The notes: generated from the letters alone by a model not told the origin. DNA of 14,821 bases from Planctomycetota bacterium (GCA_015661985.1 DQVB01000552.1:1-14821), one strand, 5' to 3'; counted from the stretch's first letter, positions 1 to 7,256 are shown. A program made the numbers and translations.

Positions 1-180
1 ACGGAGCTGAGGGACGGGTGTGCCGGGCAGTTCTTCCCGATCCCAGATGAAGCCCTCCCGTTTGAGCACCTCGGCAACCCCCCGTTTGACCTTGGACATG
101 GGCAGGTCGACATGGGGCCGCTCCACGCGCACCGCGTTGCGGATGCGGGTAAGCATGTCGGCGATCGGGTCGGTCATCAT
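1..180 (-). CDS. rpsH: 30S ribosomal protein S8, N-terminal part (cut by window edge)
   Basis: S8 is a primary 16S rRNA-binding protein of the central domain of the small subunit; in E. coli it is also the translational repressor of the spc operon. Only the first 60 codons are present. The N-terminus contains the family signature DPIADMLTRIRNA (residues 4-16), followed by a segment reading LPMSKVKRGVAEVLKREGF, which matches the helix-rich start of the S8 fold. Two adjacent ATG codons (180 and 177) are possible starts; an AAAGGA-like Shine-Dalgarno lies upstream at about 192-197 and does not decide between them. It follows rpsN by 15 nt, the usual order in the spc operon, and surely continues left of the window. 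Confidence 0.97.
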   Translation of the reverse strand, partial: MMTDPIADMLTRIRNAVRVERPHVDLPMSKVKRGVAEVLKREGFIWDREELPGTPVPQLR

Positions 181-195
181 GGTTACGTCGGTCCT

Positions 196-381
196 TTACC
201 AACTGGCCTTTTTCACCCCGGGGATCATCCCTTGGTCTGCCAGCTTGCGGAAGCAGATGCGGCAGATGCCGAACTTGCGGTAGACGCCGCGGGGGCGCCC
301 GCAAAGCCGGCAGCGGTTCTCCCGGCGGGTGGAGTATTTCGGCTTGCGCAGGGCCTTGGCTATTTTCGACTTGCTGGCCAT
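196..381 (-). CDS. rpsN: 30S ribosomal protein S14, zinc-binding (type Z)
   Basis: S14 binds the head of the small subunit late in assembly. At 61 residues this is the short, zinc-dependent form, with a CxxC-x12-CxxC zinc ribbon (Cys24, Cys27, Cys40, Cys43) and the typical ending KKASW. The long zinc-free paralog, about 100 residues, is not in this window; in many bacteria a zinc-free copy is induced under zinc starvation, so this cell depends on zinc here unless a second copy exists elsewhere. The start is supported by an AGAGGAT Shine-Dalgarno about 10 nt upstream. It sits between rplE (65-nt gap) and rpsH (15-nt gap) within the spc part of the operon. Confidence 0.98.
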   Translation of the reverse strand: MASKSKIAKALRKPKYSTRRENRCRLCGRPRGVYRKFGICRICFRKLADQGMIPGVKKASW

Positions 382-446
382 TACGGTTTCATCCTCTGGC
401 TGGTTGCCTCATCATCGTGCCATCCCAGCGCGGCGCGGCTCGATTG

Positions 447-992
447 TCACTCGGGCCGGAAGGGCATGCCCAGGCCGCGGAGCATTTCCCGCGATTCCTC
501 GTCGCTGCTGCCGGTGACGACCAAGGTGATATGCATTCCCTGAGACCGGGAGTAGCGGTCCGGGTTCAGTTCGGGGAACACGAGTTGTTCGGACAATCCC
601 AGGCTGTAGTTGCCGTGACCGTCGAAGGCCCGAGGGTTGAGCCCGCGGAAGTCGCGCACCCGGGGCAGGGCCAGGGAAATGAGCCGATCGAGAAACTCGT
701 ACATGCGGTGCCTCCGCAAGGTCACCATGCAGCCGATGGGCATCCCCTTGCGGACACGGAACCCGGCCACCGACTTGCGGGCCTGCGTGATCACCGGTTT
801 CTGGCCGGCGATGTGGGCCAAAGCCTCGGCGGCCTCCTCGAGGTATTTCTTCTCCGTAATGGCCGCCCCCACTCCCATGTTGATGACGATTTTCTCCAGG
901 CGGGGCAGGGACAAGGGATTCTTACGTCCCAGTTTTTCCTGGAGGGCGGGGACGACCTCTTGCTGATATCGCTGGAGCAATCGAGGGATCAT
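447..992 (-). CDS. rplE: 50S ribosomal protein L5
   Basis: L5 binds 5S rRNA with L18 (and L25 where present), forms part of the central protuberance and contacts S13 and the P-site tRNA. The 181-residue length is normal. Family hallmarks are visible: PRLEKIVINMGVG near residues 30-42, the segment GQKPVITQARKSVAGFRVRKG around residues 63-83 and the RDFRGLNPRAFDGHGNY segment near 113-129. The ATG at 992 lies six nt after the rplX stop and has a weak AGG Shine-Dalgarno formed by the end of rplX, so translation is probably coupled to rplX. No oddity was seen. Confidence 0.98.
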   Translation of the reverse strand: MIPRLLQRYQQEVVPALQEKLGRKNPLSLPRLEKIVINMGVGAAITEKKYLEEAAEALAHIAGQKPVITQARKSVAGFRVRKGMPIGCMVTLRRHRMYEFLDRLISLALPRVRDFRGLNPRAFDGHGNYSLGLSEQLVFPELNPDRYSRSQGMHITLVVTGSSDEESREMLRGLGMPFRPE

Positions 993-998
993 GGCGGC

Positions 999-1352
999 CT
1001 ACTGCGATGATTTGGCGCGGCGCGACTTGGGGCGGCTGATGACGCCCAAACTGGCACCGGACTTCTTGCTGTATCGTTCCTTGGTCCCATCTTCCAGGTA
1101 GCGAACGCCCACCCGGGTCGGCTCGTTCGTCACCGGGTCGATCAACGCCACGTTGGAAAGATCGATGGGCATTTCCTTGTGGAGCCGGCCGCCCTGGGGG
1201 TTCCGTTGGCTGCGGCGGACGTGCTTCCACACGAGGTTGACGCCTTCGACGACGACCTTGCCCGCCTGGCGGTCCACGGAAAGGACTTTGCCGCGGGCTC
1301 CCTTGTCGTCGCCGGAGATGATTTGCACCATATCATTCCTGCGAATCCACAT
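999..1352 (-). CDS. rplX: 50S ribosomal protein L24
   Basis: L24 is one of the first proteins to bind the 5' end of 23S rRNA and starts 50S assembly. The protein has 117 residues, at the long end of the usual range (about 100-115). The N-terminal KOW-type beta-barrel is clear: an MVQIISGDDKGARGKVLSV stretch at residues 8-26, then the GVNLVWKHVRRSQ segment. The C-terminus is rich in Arg, Lys and Ser. The ATG overlaps the rplN stop by one base (TGATG), a classic arrangement for translational coupling. The preceding end of rplN must therefore supply ribosomes; no independent strong Shine-Dalgarno was seen. Confidence 0.98.
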   Translation of the reverse strand: MWIRRNDMVQIISGDDKGARGKVLSVDRQAGKVVVEGVNLVWKHVRRSQRNPQGGRLHKEMPIDLSNVALIDPVTNEPTRVGVRYLEDGTKERYSKKSGASLGVISRPKSRRAKSSQ

Positions 1353-1720
1353 CAGACCACCTCGCTGGCCAAGCTCACGATCTTCATGAAGTTCCGTTCT
1401 CGCAGCTCCCGGGCTACCGCCCCGAAGATGCGGGTACCCTTGGGGTTTTTCTCGTTGTCGATGATCACGGCGGCGTTGCTGTCAAAGCGCACGTAGCTTC
1501 CGTCATTCCGCCGGGTAGGCTGTTTGCAGCGGACCACCACGGCCCGGACCACGGTTCCCTTCTTGAAGTCACTGCCCGGGATGGTGCTCTTCACGCTGCA
1601 GACGACGACATCGCCCAGGCCGGCGAAGCGCCGGCGGGTACCTCCCAGCACCTTGATGCACATCAGTTCTTTCGCCCCGGTGTTGTCGGCCACATTGAGC
1701 CGGGTTTGCATTTGGATCAT
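1352..1720 (-). CDS. rplN: 50S ribosomal protein L14
   Basis: L14 sits at the subunit interface, forms bridges to 16S rRNA and is the docking site of the silencing factor RsfS. The open frame extends further upstream, but the true start is the ATG at 1720, which gives the near-invariant N-terminus MIQMQTRLNVADNTGAKELM and the standard 122-residue length; an AGGT Shine-Dalgarno lies about 9 nt upstream. Other hallmarks are CIKVLGGT, the segment GTVVRAVVVRCK and a C-terminus with FGAVARELRERNFMKIVSLASEVV features. The stop overlaps the rplX start by one base. A 62-nt spacer separates it from rpsQ. Confidence 0.98.
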   Translation of the reverse strand: MIQMQTRLNVADNTGAKELMCIKVLGGTRRRFAGLGDVVVCSVKSTIPGSDFKKGTVVRAVVVRCKQPTRRNDGSYVRFDSNAAVIIDNEKNPKGTRIFGAVARELRERNFMKIVSLASEVV

Positions 1721-1782
1721 GGCAAGCACCTGCAAAGGCCAGTGGCTTATCGCGCTGCTGGATGGCGAGGGGTTGGCCTCCC

Positions 1783-2112
1783 CTACGGCGTCTGGCTCTC
1801 CTCCGAGTTGTCCGCCTGGCGGCGCCGTTCGGCCCGGGCGGCCGCCCGCATGGCCGCCACGTCGACCAGGCGGCTGGAGGCCACGACGCGAACCAACCTC
1901 CACCGCTTCAATCTCGACATGGGGCGGCATTCCACGATCTCCACGGTGTCCCCTCGACGAGACCGGTTCTGTTCATCGTGGACATAGCAGATGGTCCGCC
2001 GGCGGACGTATTTGCCGTACCGCGGGTCCTTGACCAGCCGTGCGATCTCCACCCGCCGCGTCTTGTCCATCTTGTCACTGGTGACCACGCCAATGGCGAT
2101 TCGTTTGGGCAT
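1783..2112 (-). CDS. rpsQ: 30S ribosomal protein S17 with C-terminal extension
   Basis: S17 is a primary 16S rRNA-binding protein with an OB fold, needed early in 30S assembly. Residues 1-80 carry the family pattern: GVVTSDKMDKTRRVEI near the start, YGKYVRRRTICYVHDE in the middle, then GDTVEIVECRPMSRLKRWRLVRVV. At 109 residues it is about 25 residues longer than a typical bacterial S17 (about 80-90). The extra C-terminus is Ala/Arg-rich and ends in an acidic, polar tail. A GAGGA Shine-Dalgarno about 9 nt upstream fixes the ATG at 2112. It follows rpmC by 71 nt. Confidence 0.97.
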   Translation of the reverse strand: MPKRIAIGVVTSDKMDKTRRVEIARLVKDPRYGKYVRRRTICYVHDEQNRSRRGDTVEIVECRPMSRLKRWRLVRVVASSRLVDVAAMRAAARAERRRQADNSEESQTP

Positions 2113-2183
2113 TGTCTTCGTTCCTCGGCCACAAGGGTCGCGGGCCGCCGCACTGGCTCCTCAGCACCCGATTGCCGACTTTG

Positions 2184-2414
2184 TCATTGGTCCTCGGGCT
2201 CGGTCTGGGCCTCCTGGCGAGCGGCCCGGGCCCGCTGGTTCAGGATGGTCTTGATCCGGGCGATCTCCCGCCGGTACTTGCGCAGTTCGCTGGGCGCATC
2301 CAGCCGCTCGGTCTGCGCTTGGAGCCTGAGGCGAAACAGGTGCTCCTGGGCGTCCCTGAGCGTGGCGGCCAGCTGCTCGTCGTTCATCTCCCGCAGTTCG
2401 CTGGCTTTGGTCAT
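2184..2414 (-). CDS. rpmC: 50S ribosomal protein L29
   Basis: L29 lies next to L23 at the peptide tunnel exit, near the docking site for trigger factor and SRP. The 76-residue, mostly helical protein shows the expected two-helix pattern: a first helix with ELREMNDEQLAATLRDAQEHL and a second with ELRKYRREIARIKTILNQR, ending in an acidic tail (EPEDQ). This is slightly longer than the usual 60-70 residues because of the tail. The Shine-Dalgarno is weak (GGA about 13 nt upstream), so the start is chosen from homology. It lies between rplP (57-nt gap) and rpsQ (71-nt gap), the canonical order. Confidence 0.97.
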   Translation of the reverse strand: MTKASELREMNDEQLAATLRDAQEHLFRLRLQAQTERLDAPSELRKYRREIARIKTILNQRARAARQEAQTEPEDQ

Positions 2415-2471
2415 GGCTTGTGTTTCCGTGTGACTGCTCCGGCCTGTCCGACTGATGCGACTCGTCCGGCC

Positions 2472-2888
2472 CTACATGGTTCTGCGTCGGATGAAGCGTA
2501 CTTTCACGGGCATTTTGTGGGCCAGGCGGTTGAAACACAGTTTGGCGGCCTCTTCGGAGACGCCGCCGATTTCGTACAACACGGTTCCCGGTTTGACCAC
2601 GGCGGCCCAGTACTCCGGTTCCCCTTTCCCTTTTCCCATACGCGTTTCCAACGGGATGGAAGTGATCGGTTTGTGGGGAAAGATGCGGATGTAGAGGCGT
2701 CCCTCGGTGCGCAGGTACTGCTGCGCGGCGATCCGGCCGGCTTCGATGGTGGCCGCCGAGATCCATCCGCCCTGGACGGCCTGCAGGCCGAAGTCGCCGA
2801 AAACCACCCGGTTGCCACGGGTGGCCTCACCTCTTATACGACCTCTTTGGCTTTTTCGATGCTTGACCCGTTTTGGCATCAACGCCAT
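2472..2888 (-). CDS. rplP: 50S ribosomal protein L16, start nested in rpsC
   Basis: L16 organises the A-site region and the 5S-23S interface and is incorporated late in 50S assembly. The chosen start, ATG at 2888, gives MALMPKRVKHRKSQRGRIRG, a standard L16 N-terminus, and 138 residues. It has a good Shine-Dalgarno (GAGGG at 2897-2901, 8 nt spacing). A second in-frame ATG at 2879 is possible but worse placed. Other hallmarks are GRIAAQQYLRTEGRLYIRIFP, PHKPITSIPLETRMGKGKG and a C-terminus with FNRLAHKMPVKVRFIRRR features. The first 62 bases are also the last codons of rpsC in another frame; coupling of the two genes is therefore likely. Confidence 0.97.
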   Translation of the reverse strand: MALMPKRVKHRKSQRGRIRGEATRGNRVVFGDFGLQAVQGGWISAATIEAGRIAAQQYLRTEGRLYIRIFPHKPITSIPLETRMGKGKGEPEYWAAVVKPGTVLYEIGGVSEEAAKLCFNRLAHKMPVKVRFIRRRTM

Positions 2889-3543
2889 CGGTATCACCCT
2901 CGCTGTACATGCCTTGGTTGATCCACACCTGCACGCCGATATGGCCTTGGGCGATTTTCGCCTCGGCAAAGCCGTAGTCGATCTTCGCCCGCAGGGTGGA
3001 CAAGGGGATGGAACCGGCGATCTGTTTCTCCCGGCGTGCCATTTCGGCCCCGCCCAGCCGCCCGGCCACCTGGACTTTGATCCCTTTGGCTCCCGCCTCC
3101 ATCGTCTGTTCCATGGCCCGTTTGATCGTCCGCCGGAAGCTAGCCCGCTTGGACAGCTGTTCGGCGATATCCTCGGCCACGAGTTGGGCCACCAGTTCGG
3201 GGCGGTTGATCTCCTCGACCACCAGGTTAATGCGCCGACCCGTCATGTTCTGCAGTTCGTTCTGCAGCTCTTCGACCCGTTCCCCTTTGCGCCCGATGAG
3301 CACCCCGGGCCGGGCCGAATGGAGGATGACCTTCACCTCGTCCCGTGTCCGTTCGATCTCGATCTTGGCGATCATCGGGTACATGGGCTTGCCGTACTTG
3401 TCTTTCCGGTTCTTGATGAAGTTGCGGATCCTCTGGTCCTCCACCAGCAGCTCGGCGAACTCCTGTTTGGAGGCGTACCACCGGCTTTGCCAGCCGGTCA
3501 TGATTCCTGTGCGGAACCCGATCGGATTGACTTTCTGACCCAT
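2827..3543 (-). CDS. rpsC: 30S ribosomal protein S3
   Basis: S3 forms part of the mRNA entry channel in the 30S head and has helicase activity there together with S4 and S5. The 238-residue protein starts MGQKVNPIGFRTG, preceded by a strong GGAGGAG Shine-Dalgarno about 8 nt upstream. A type II KH domain is visible with the GxxG loop GRKG at residues 84-87. The C-terminal domain contains GAKGIKVQVAGRLGGAEMARRE and the GSIPLSTLRAKIDYGFAEA segment, both diagnostic. The last roughly 25 residues form an acidic-then-basic tail (ending KKPKRSYKR) whose final codons overlap the rplP start. rplV ends 16 nt upstream. Confidence 0.98.
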   Translation of the reverse strand: MGQKVNPIGFRTGIMTGWQSRWYASKQEFAELLVEDQRIRNFIKNRKDKYGKPMYPMIAKIEIERTRDEVKVILHSARPGVLIGRKGERVEELQNELQNMTGRRINLVVEEINRPELVAQLVAEDIAEQLSKRASFRRTIKRAMEQTMEAGAKGIKVQVAGRLGGAEMARREKQIAGSIPLSTLRAKIDYGFAEAKIAQGHIGVQVWINQGMYSEGDTDGVDAKTGQASKKPKRSYKR

Positions 3544-3559
3544 GGGGTCGGCTCCTCCG

Positions 3560-3886
3560 CTACTCCAGGTCGACGCGGATGTGGGACATCCGCCGTTGGA
3601 TGACGTGGGCCATGCCCCGCGCCCGCGGGCGGAGCCGGCCGAACATCGGTCCGGGGTCGACCCGTACGTCTTTGACCACCAGCGTGTTGAGGTTGGGTGC
3701 CCGGCGATCCTCGGCATTGGCCAGGGCGCTGCGGAGCACTTTCTCCAGCATTCTCGCCCCCCGGTGGGGCAAGAACTGGAGGATCTCCAAGGCCTCGTCG
3801 GCCAGTTTGCCGCGGATCAAATCCGCCACCGGACGGACCTTGCGGGGACTGATGTGTGCGAATCGATGTACTGCCTTGTATGTCAT
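3560..3886 (-). CDS. rplV: 50S ribosomal protein L22
   Basis: L22 binds all six domains of 23S rRNA; its beta-hairpin lines the nascent peptide tunnel, where mutations can give macrolide resistance and affect stalling peptides. The protein has 108 residues, normal length. The N-terminal ISPRKVRPVADLIRG motif (residues 12-26), the helix with ARMLEKVLRSALANAED and the loop-hairpin region ending GRLRPRARGMAHVIQRRMSHI are all characteristic. The ATG at 3886 has a GGGAGAG Shine-Dalgarno 7 nt away. It lies 54 nt downstream of rpsS and 16 nt before rpsC. The hairpin tip looks intact, with no visible insertion. Confidence 0.98.
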   Translation of the reverse strand: MTYKAVHRFAHISPRKVRPVADLIRGKLADEALEILQFLPHRGARMLEKVLRSALANAEDRRAPNLNTLVVKDVRVDPGPMFGRLRPRARGMAHVIQRRMSHIRVDLE

Positions 3887-3940
3887 GCCCGTCTCTCCCG
3901 GGTAGCCGGCGCCGGTCCGGTGACTGCCGCTTGCCCTTGA

Positions 3941-4210
3941 CTACCGCTTACCCCTGCCCCCATGGCCGCGGAAGATGCGCGTGGGTGCGAACTCCCCCAG
4001 CTTGTGGCCCACCATCTCCTCGGTGACGAACACCTTCACGTGGGCCTTGCCGTTGTGGACCAGGAAGGTGTGGCCCACGAATTCCGGGATGATCGTGCAG
4101 GCCCGGGCCCACGTCTTGATCGGCTGCTTGCTGCCTTCCCGGTTCTGGCGGGCCACCTTGTAGTACAACTTGGGGTCAACGTAGGGCCCTTTCTTCTTGG
4201 AACGGCTCAT
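3941..4210 (-). CDS. rpsS: 30S ribosomal protein S19
   Basis: S19 binds 16S rRNA in the head with S13, close to the A-site tRNA and the intersubunit bridge to the large subunit. The start at 4210 gives MSRSKKKGPYVDPKL and an 89-residue protein, standard length, although the open frame itself continues upstream. Diagnostic motifs are KTWARACTIIPEFVGHTFLVHNGK and a segment reading MVGHKLGEFAPTRIFRGHGG at the C-terminus. The Shine-Dalgarno (GAGGG) overlaps the rplB stop codon; the intergenic gap is 11 nt, so rplB and rpsS are likely translationally coupled. Confidence 0.98.
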   Translation of the reverse strand: MSRSKKKGPYVDPKLYYKVARQNREGSKQPIKTWARACTIIPEFVGHTFLVHNGKAHVKVFVTEEMVGHKLGEFAPTRIFRGHGGRGKR

Positions 4211-4221
4211 GGGGGATGCCC

Positions 4222-5076
4222 TCAAATCTTCAATTGGCCATACCGTTTGGAGCGTCGCCGGCGGACGATCGCCCGGTTGGATGGTTTGTGCTTCTTGCGG
4301 GTCGAACCGCCCTTGGTCGGTTTGCCGGTGGGCGAGACGGGGTGGCGGCCGCCCTTGGTTCGGCCCTCGCCCCCGCCGTGGGGATGGTCGATGGGGTTCA
4401 TGGCCGTCCCGCGCACGTGGGGACGGCGGCCCAACCACCGCTTGCGGCCCGCCTTGCCCAACCGGATATTCATGTGTTCGGCGTTGCCCACCATGCCGAT
4501 CGTGGCCCGGCAATTGGCCGGCACGCGGCGGATCTCGCCACTGGGCAGGTTGATCTGGGCCCAATTGGCGTCGCGGGCGGCCAGCGTGGCGCTGGTGCCC
4601 GCCGAGCGGCAGATGGCGCCGCCCCGGCCCGGCTGGAACTCGATGTTGTGAATCGTTGTGCCCAAGGGGATCTCGGACAGGGGCAGGCAGTTGCCCACCG
4701 ACGGCGGCGCCCCAGGGCCGCTCAGCACCTGATCCCCCTGCTTCAATCCGTCAGGGGCCAGGATATACCGCTTCTCGCCGTCCGCGTAATGCAAAAGGGC
4801 AATTCTGGCACTCCGGTTCGGGTCATATTGGATCGAATGGACCCGCGCGGGCACGCCGTCCTTGTTGCGGCGGAAGTCGATCAACCGGTACAACCGCTTG
4901 TGCCCGCCGCCGCGGTGCCGGACGGTGATCTTCCCCTGGTTGTTCCGGCCGCCGGTGCGCTTCTTCGGGCGCAGCAGCGCCTTGGCCGGCTTGGCCCCCG
5001 GCGTCAACTCGGCAAAGTCGCTCACCGTGGCGTTGCGGCGCCCGGGACTGGTCGGTTTGTATCGTCGAATTCCCAT
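4222..5076 (-). CDS. rplB: 50S ribosomal protein L2
   Basis: L2 is the largest core protein near the peptidyl transferase centre and is required for subunit joining. It has 284 residues, slightly longer than the usual 270-280. The N-terminal RNA-binding part has GRNNQGKITVRHRGGGHKR (residues 43-61) and YRLIDFRRNK; the C-terminal part has the conserved NPIDHPHGGGEG (227-238) with the histidine equivalent to the functionally important His229 of E. coli at 231. It ends with a basic tail rich in Lys and Arg. The upstream Shine-Dalgarno is weak. A 118-nt spacer separates it from rplW, long for this cluster. Confidence 0.98.
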   Translation of the reverse strand: MGIRRYKPTSPGRRNATVSDFAELTPGAKPAKALLRPKKRTGGRNNQGKITVRHRGGGHKRLYRLIDFRRNKDGVPARVHSIQYDPNRSARIALLHYADGEKRYILAPDGLKQGDQVLSGPGAPPSVGNCLPLSEIPLGTTIHNIEFQPGRGGAICRSAGTSATLAARDANWAQINLPSGEIRRVPANCRATIGMVGNAEHMNIRLGKAGRKRWLGRRPHVRGTAMNPIDHPHGGGEGRTKGGRHPVSPTGKPTKGGSTRKKHKPSNRAIVRRRRSKRYGQLKI

Positions 5077-5194
5077 GATGGCTCGTTCCAGGGCTGGTTG
5101 TCCGTCTTGGCGAACCCGCCTCCCGATGGGGACAGCGAGTGGGTTTGGGCGGCCGGCAGCCAGCAGGCGGCGGCCGGGCCGCGCTGTCCGTCTC

Positions 5195-5506
5195 TCAGAA
5201 GAAATCGATACGGTGCTCCGGATCCAACTTGACGATGGCCTTCTTCCAGTTTCGGGTGCGGCCCCAAGTGAAACGGGTCCGCCTCCACTTACCCTTGCGG
5301 TTCTGGGTGTTGACCCTCACCACCTTCACGTCGAACAACTCCTCCACGGCCTGGCGGATCTGTTGCTTGTTGGCCCAGCGGTTCACTTCGAAGGCGTATT
5401 GGTTGTACCGCTCAGCCTTATGGTATCCCTTTTCGGTGACCAGCGGCCGAAGGATGATCTGGTGAGCTTCAAGCTCCAGGTTTGTCTTGGTTATGTCCCG
5501 TGCCAT
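5195..5506 (-). CDS. rplW: 50S ribosomal protein L23
   Basis: L23 sits at the tunnel exit and is the main docking point for trigger factor and signal recognition particle. The 103-residue protein shows IILRPLVTEKG near residues 17-27, then YAFEVNRWANKQQIRQAVEEL with the VKVVRVNT beta-strand, typical for the alpha/beta fold. The C-terminal part (KWRRTRFTWGRTRNWKKAIVKL) also fits. The start at 5506 is well fixed by AAGGAG 8 nt upstream. It begins 25 nt after the rplD stop and is followed by a 118-nt gap before rplB. Confidence 0.97.
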   Translation of the reverse strand: MARDITKTNLELEAHQIILRPLVTEKGYHKAERYNQYAFEVNRWANKQQIRQAVEELFDVKVVRVNTQNRKGKWRRTRFTWGRTRNWKKAIVKLDPEHRIDFF

Positions 5507-5531
5507 GGCCCGTTCTCCTTCCCCGTCTGGT

Positions 5532-6194
5532 TCATCCGCCCTGCTTCTCTTTCTCTTCTCTCTCCTCCTGGCTCGCCCGCCGACGGAAGGCTTCCAGCGC
5601 CGCGGTGGTCATCAACAGCCTGCGGGGCCGGAGGATTTCCAGGGCGTTCAGTTCGCTGACCGGCAACACCCGGACGTCGGCCAAATTCCGGATACTCTTG
5701 TACACGTTCACGTCGTATTCGGGCACAGCCACCAGGAGCCGCATGCCGTCGACCCGGAGGGCCTTGAGGACCGCTGCCGCGTCCTTCGTGCGGGGGCTTT
5801 CGAAATGGAGTTGGTCGATCAACGTAACCTCGTTGTCCGCGATTCGGCTGGCCATGGCCATCCGAGTGGCCAGCCGAAGGGCTTTCTTGGGGAGCCGGTA
5901 AGACCAATCCCGGGGCCGTTTGGCAAAGGTCATACCGCCGCCCCGGCGGATATTGCTCACCCGGGACCCGGCCCTCGCTCGGCCCGTTCCCTTCTGGCGG
6001 TACATCTTCCGGCCGCTGGCATGCACCTCCGATCGCCCTTTGGTCTTGGCAGACCCCTGGCGCCGGTTGGTCTGGTACATCACCACCGCGTCGTGCAGCA
6101 ACTGTTTGTTGATCCGCGGCGCCAATTGCCTGGGGTCGATCTCGTAGGTACCCACTTCGGCGCCATTGCGGTCGTATACGGGTATGGTTGTCAT
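5532..6194 (-). CDS. rplD: 50S ribosomal protein L4
   Basis: L4 binds 23S rRNA early, and its extended loop narrows the nascent peptide tunnel opposite L22. In E. coli it represses its own operon by binding the S10 leader; whether that holds here cannot be seen. The 220-residue protein has the typical loop region with TNRRQGSAKTKGRSEV, then GRKMYRQKGTGRARAGS and the VSNIRRGGGMTFAKRPRDWSY-like segment. The C-terminal helical part ends in a charged, Glu/Lys-rich tail. The Shine-Dalgarno is weak. It lies 57 nt downstream of rplC and 25 nt before rplW. Confidence 0.98.
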   Translation of the reverse strand: MTTIPVYDRNGAEVGTYEIDPRQLAPRINKQLLHDAVVMYQTNRRQGSAKTKGRSEVHASGRKMYRQKGTGRARAGSRVSNIRRGGGMTFAKRPRDWSYRLPKKALRLATRMAMASRIADNEVTLIDQLHFESPRTKDAAAVLKALRVDGMRLLVAVPEYDVNVYKSIRNLADVRVLPVSELNALEILRPRRLLMTTAALEAFRRRASQEEREEKEKQGG

Positions 6195-6251
6195 CGGTTT
6201 GCCGTCCGTTCTGCTGTCGGGGGCGGTGGACCGAAACCCTCGTCGGGCGCA

Positions 6252-6980
6252 CTACTGGCTGTCCGCCCCAGGGGCTGGCCCCGGCTTCGGAGCGGGCAAC
6301 TTGTTGGTGGGCCGGATGATCACGTAGCTGCCGTTGGGGCCTGGGACCGAACCACGAACGACCAGCAGGTTGCGCTCGAGGTCGATCTTGACGATCTTCA
6401 GGTTTCGGACCGTGGTGCGGGCGGCGCCGTAGTGCCCAGCCATCCGCTTGCCCTTGAATATCCGGCTGGGATCGGCTGCACAGCCCGTGCCACCCAGATG
6501 GCGGTGGCATTTCTTCACCCCATGAGAAGCCCGCTGGCCGCGGAAGTTGTGTCGCTTCATGGCGCCGGCCGTCCCCCTGCCCTTGCTGGTGCCGGTCACG
6601 TCCACGGCGACGACGTCCTGAAAGACTTCGACCGTCAGAACCTGCCCGATCTCAAACCCCTCGACCGGCACCCGAAACTCGCGAATCCACCGCTTCGGCT
6701 CACAGTCCGCCTTGGGTAAGGGGGCGATGCCGGCCGCGGCACGGCTCCGCTGCCGTTTGCTGTCCAACTTGGCGACGTGCCCGCGCTCGGCGCGGGTGGC
6801 AAGGCGACGAGGCTTGTCCCGGAACCCGAGCTGGACCGCTTCGTAGCCGTCGCGCTGCTTGGTCTTCAGCTGGAGCACATGGCACGGGCCAGCTGCCAGG
6901 ACCGTTACCGGAATCACGTTGCCGACAGGGTCGTAGAGTTGGGTCATCCCAACCTTTGACCCCAGAAGTCCGATGCCCAT
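6252..6980 (-). CDS. rplC: 50S ribosomal protein L3
   Basis: L3 initiates 50S assembly and reaches toward the peptidyl transferase centre. The start ATG at 6980 gives MGIGLLGSKVGMTQLYDPVG, the normal N-terminus, and 242 residues; a GTG at 7025 would add 15 residues that do not look like L3. Diagnostic features are VDVTGTSKGRGTAGAMKRHNF (127-147, read as two motifs), the glutamine Gln149 in RGQRASHG (the residue methylated in E. coli L3 lies in this loop) and RIFKGKRMAGHYG. The C-terminus has a Pro/Ala-rich tail. No clear Shine-Dalgarno was seen, and 276 nt of non-coding sequence separate it from rpsJ, which is unusual. Confidence 0.98.
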   Translation of the reverse strand: MGIGLLGSKVGMTQLYDPVGNVIPVTVLAAGPCHVLQLKTKQRDGYEAVQLGFRDKPRRLATRAERGHVAKLDSKRQRSRAAAGIAPLPKADCEPKRWIREFRVPVEGFEIGQVLTVEVFQDVVAVDVTGTSKGRGTAGAMKRHNFRGQRASHGVKKCHRHLGGTGCAADPSRIFKGKRMAGHYGAARTTVRNLKIVKIDLERNLLVVRGSVPGPNGSYVIIRPTNKLPAPKPGPAPGADSQ

Positions 6981-7256
6981 CGCTGCTTGCTTTCTTTCAC
7001 GTCGCCCGCGGGAACCACCGGCCACCGGACGTGGACGCGCCGCGGACGCGCGCCGTCAAGCCAGTGCCCGGCCGTAAGGGAGCCCATTCAACTCCACCGG
7101 GCCGGCGTCCGACCGGTATTACCCACGCAGCTTCCTTCCCATCCGTATTTCCCAAAAACACAACACCGACCGCCCCCGGAGCCCTTGGCCCCGGAGCCCG
7201 CCCATGCGGCTGTCGCCAAACCTGCGCCCCCGGTGTCGGGCCCGCCGAACCAGCCG
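6981..7256 (-). other. Unusually long rpsJ-rplC intercistronic spacer
   Basis: This 276-nt spacer lies between the rpsJ stop and the rplC start, where most bacteria have a few to some tens of bases. I see no plausible gene on either strand. On the minus strand it carries an 11-nt direct repeat, GGGCTCCGGGG, twice with 17-nt periodicity (about 7180-7207 in plus coordinates), followed by a TTTTTG run near 7153-7158, and a very GC-rich stretch before rplC. No convincing promoter was found. It could act as an intraoperonic leader or processing site. Confidence 0.55.

Noticed and set aside
2112..6719. Long plus-strand open frames antisense to the ribosomal genes (for example 2112-2921, 4216-5232 and 5487-6719)
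   Set aside because: They are mirror frames of strongly conserved ribosomal proteins in GC-rich DNA, have no recognisable domain, and read as low-complexity Arg/Gly/Pro/Ala sequence.
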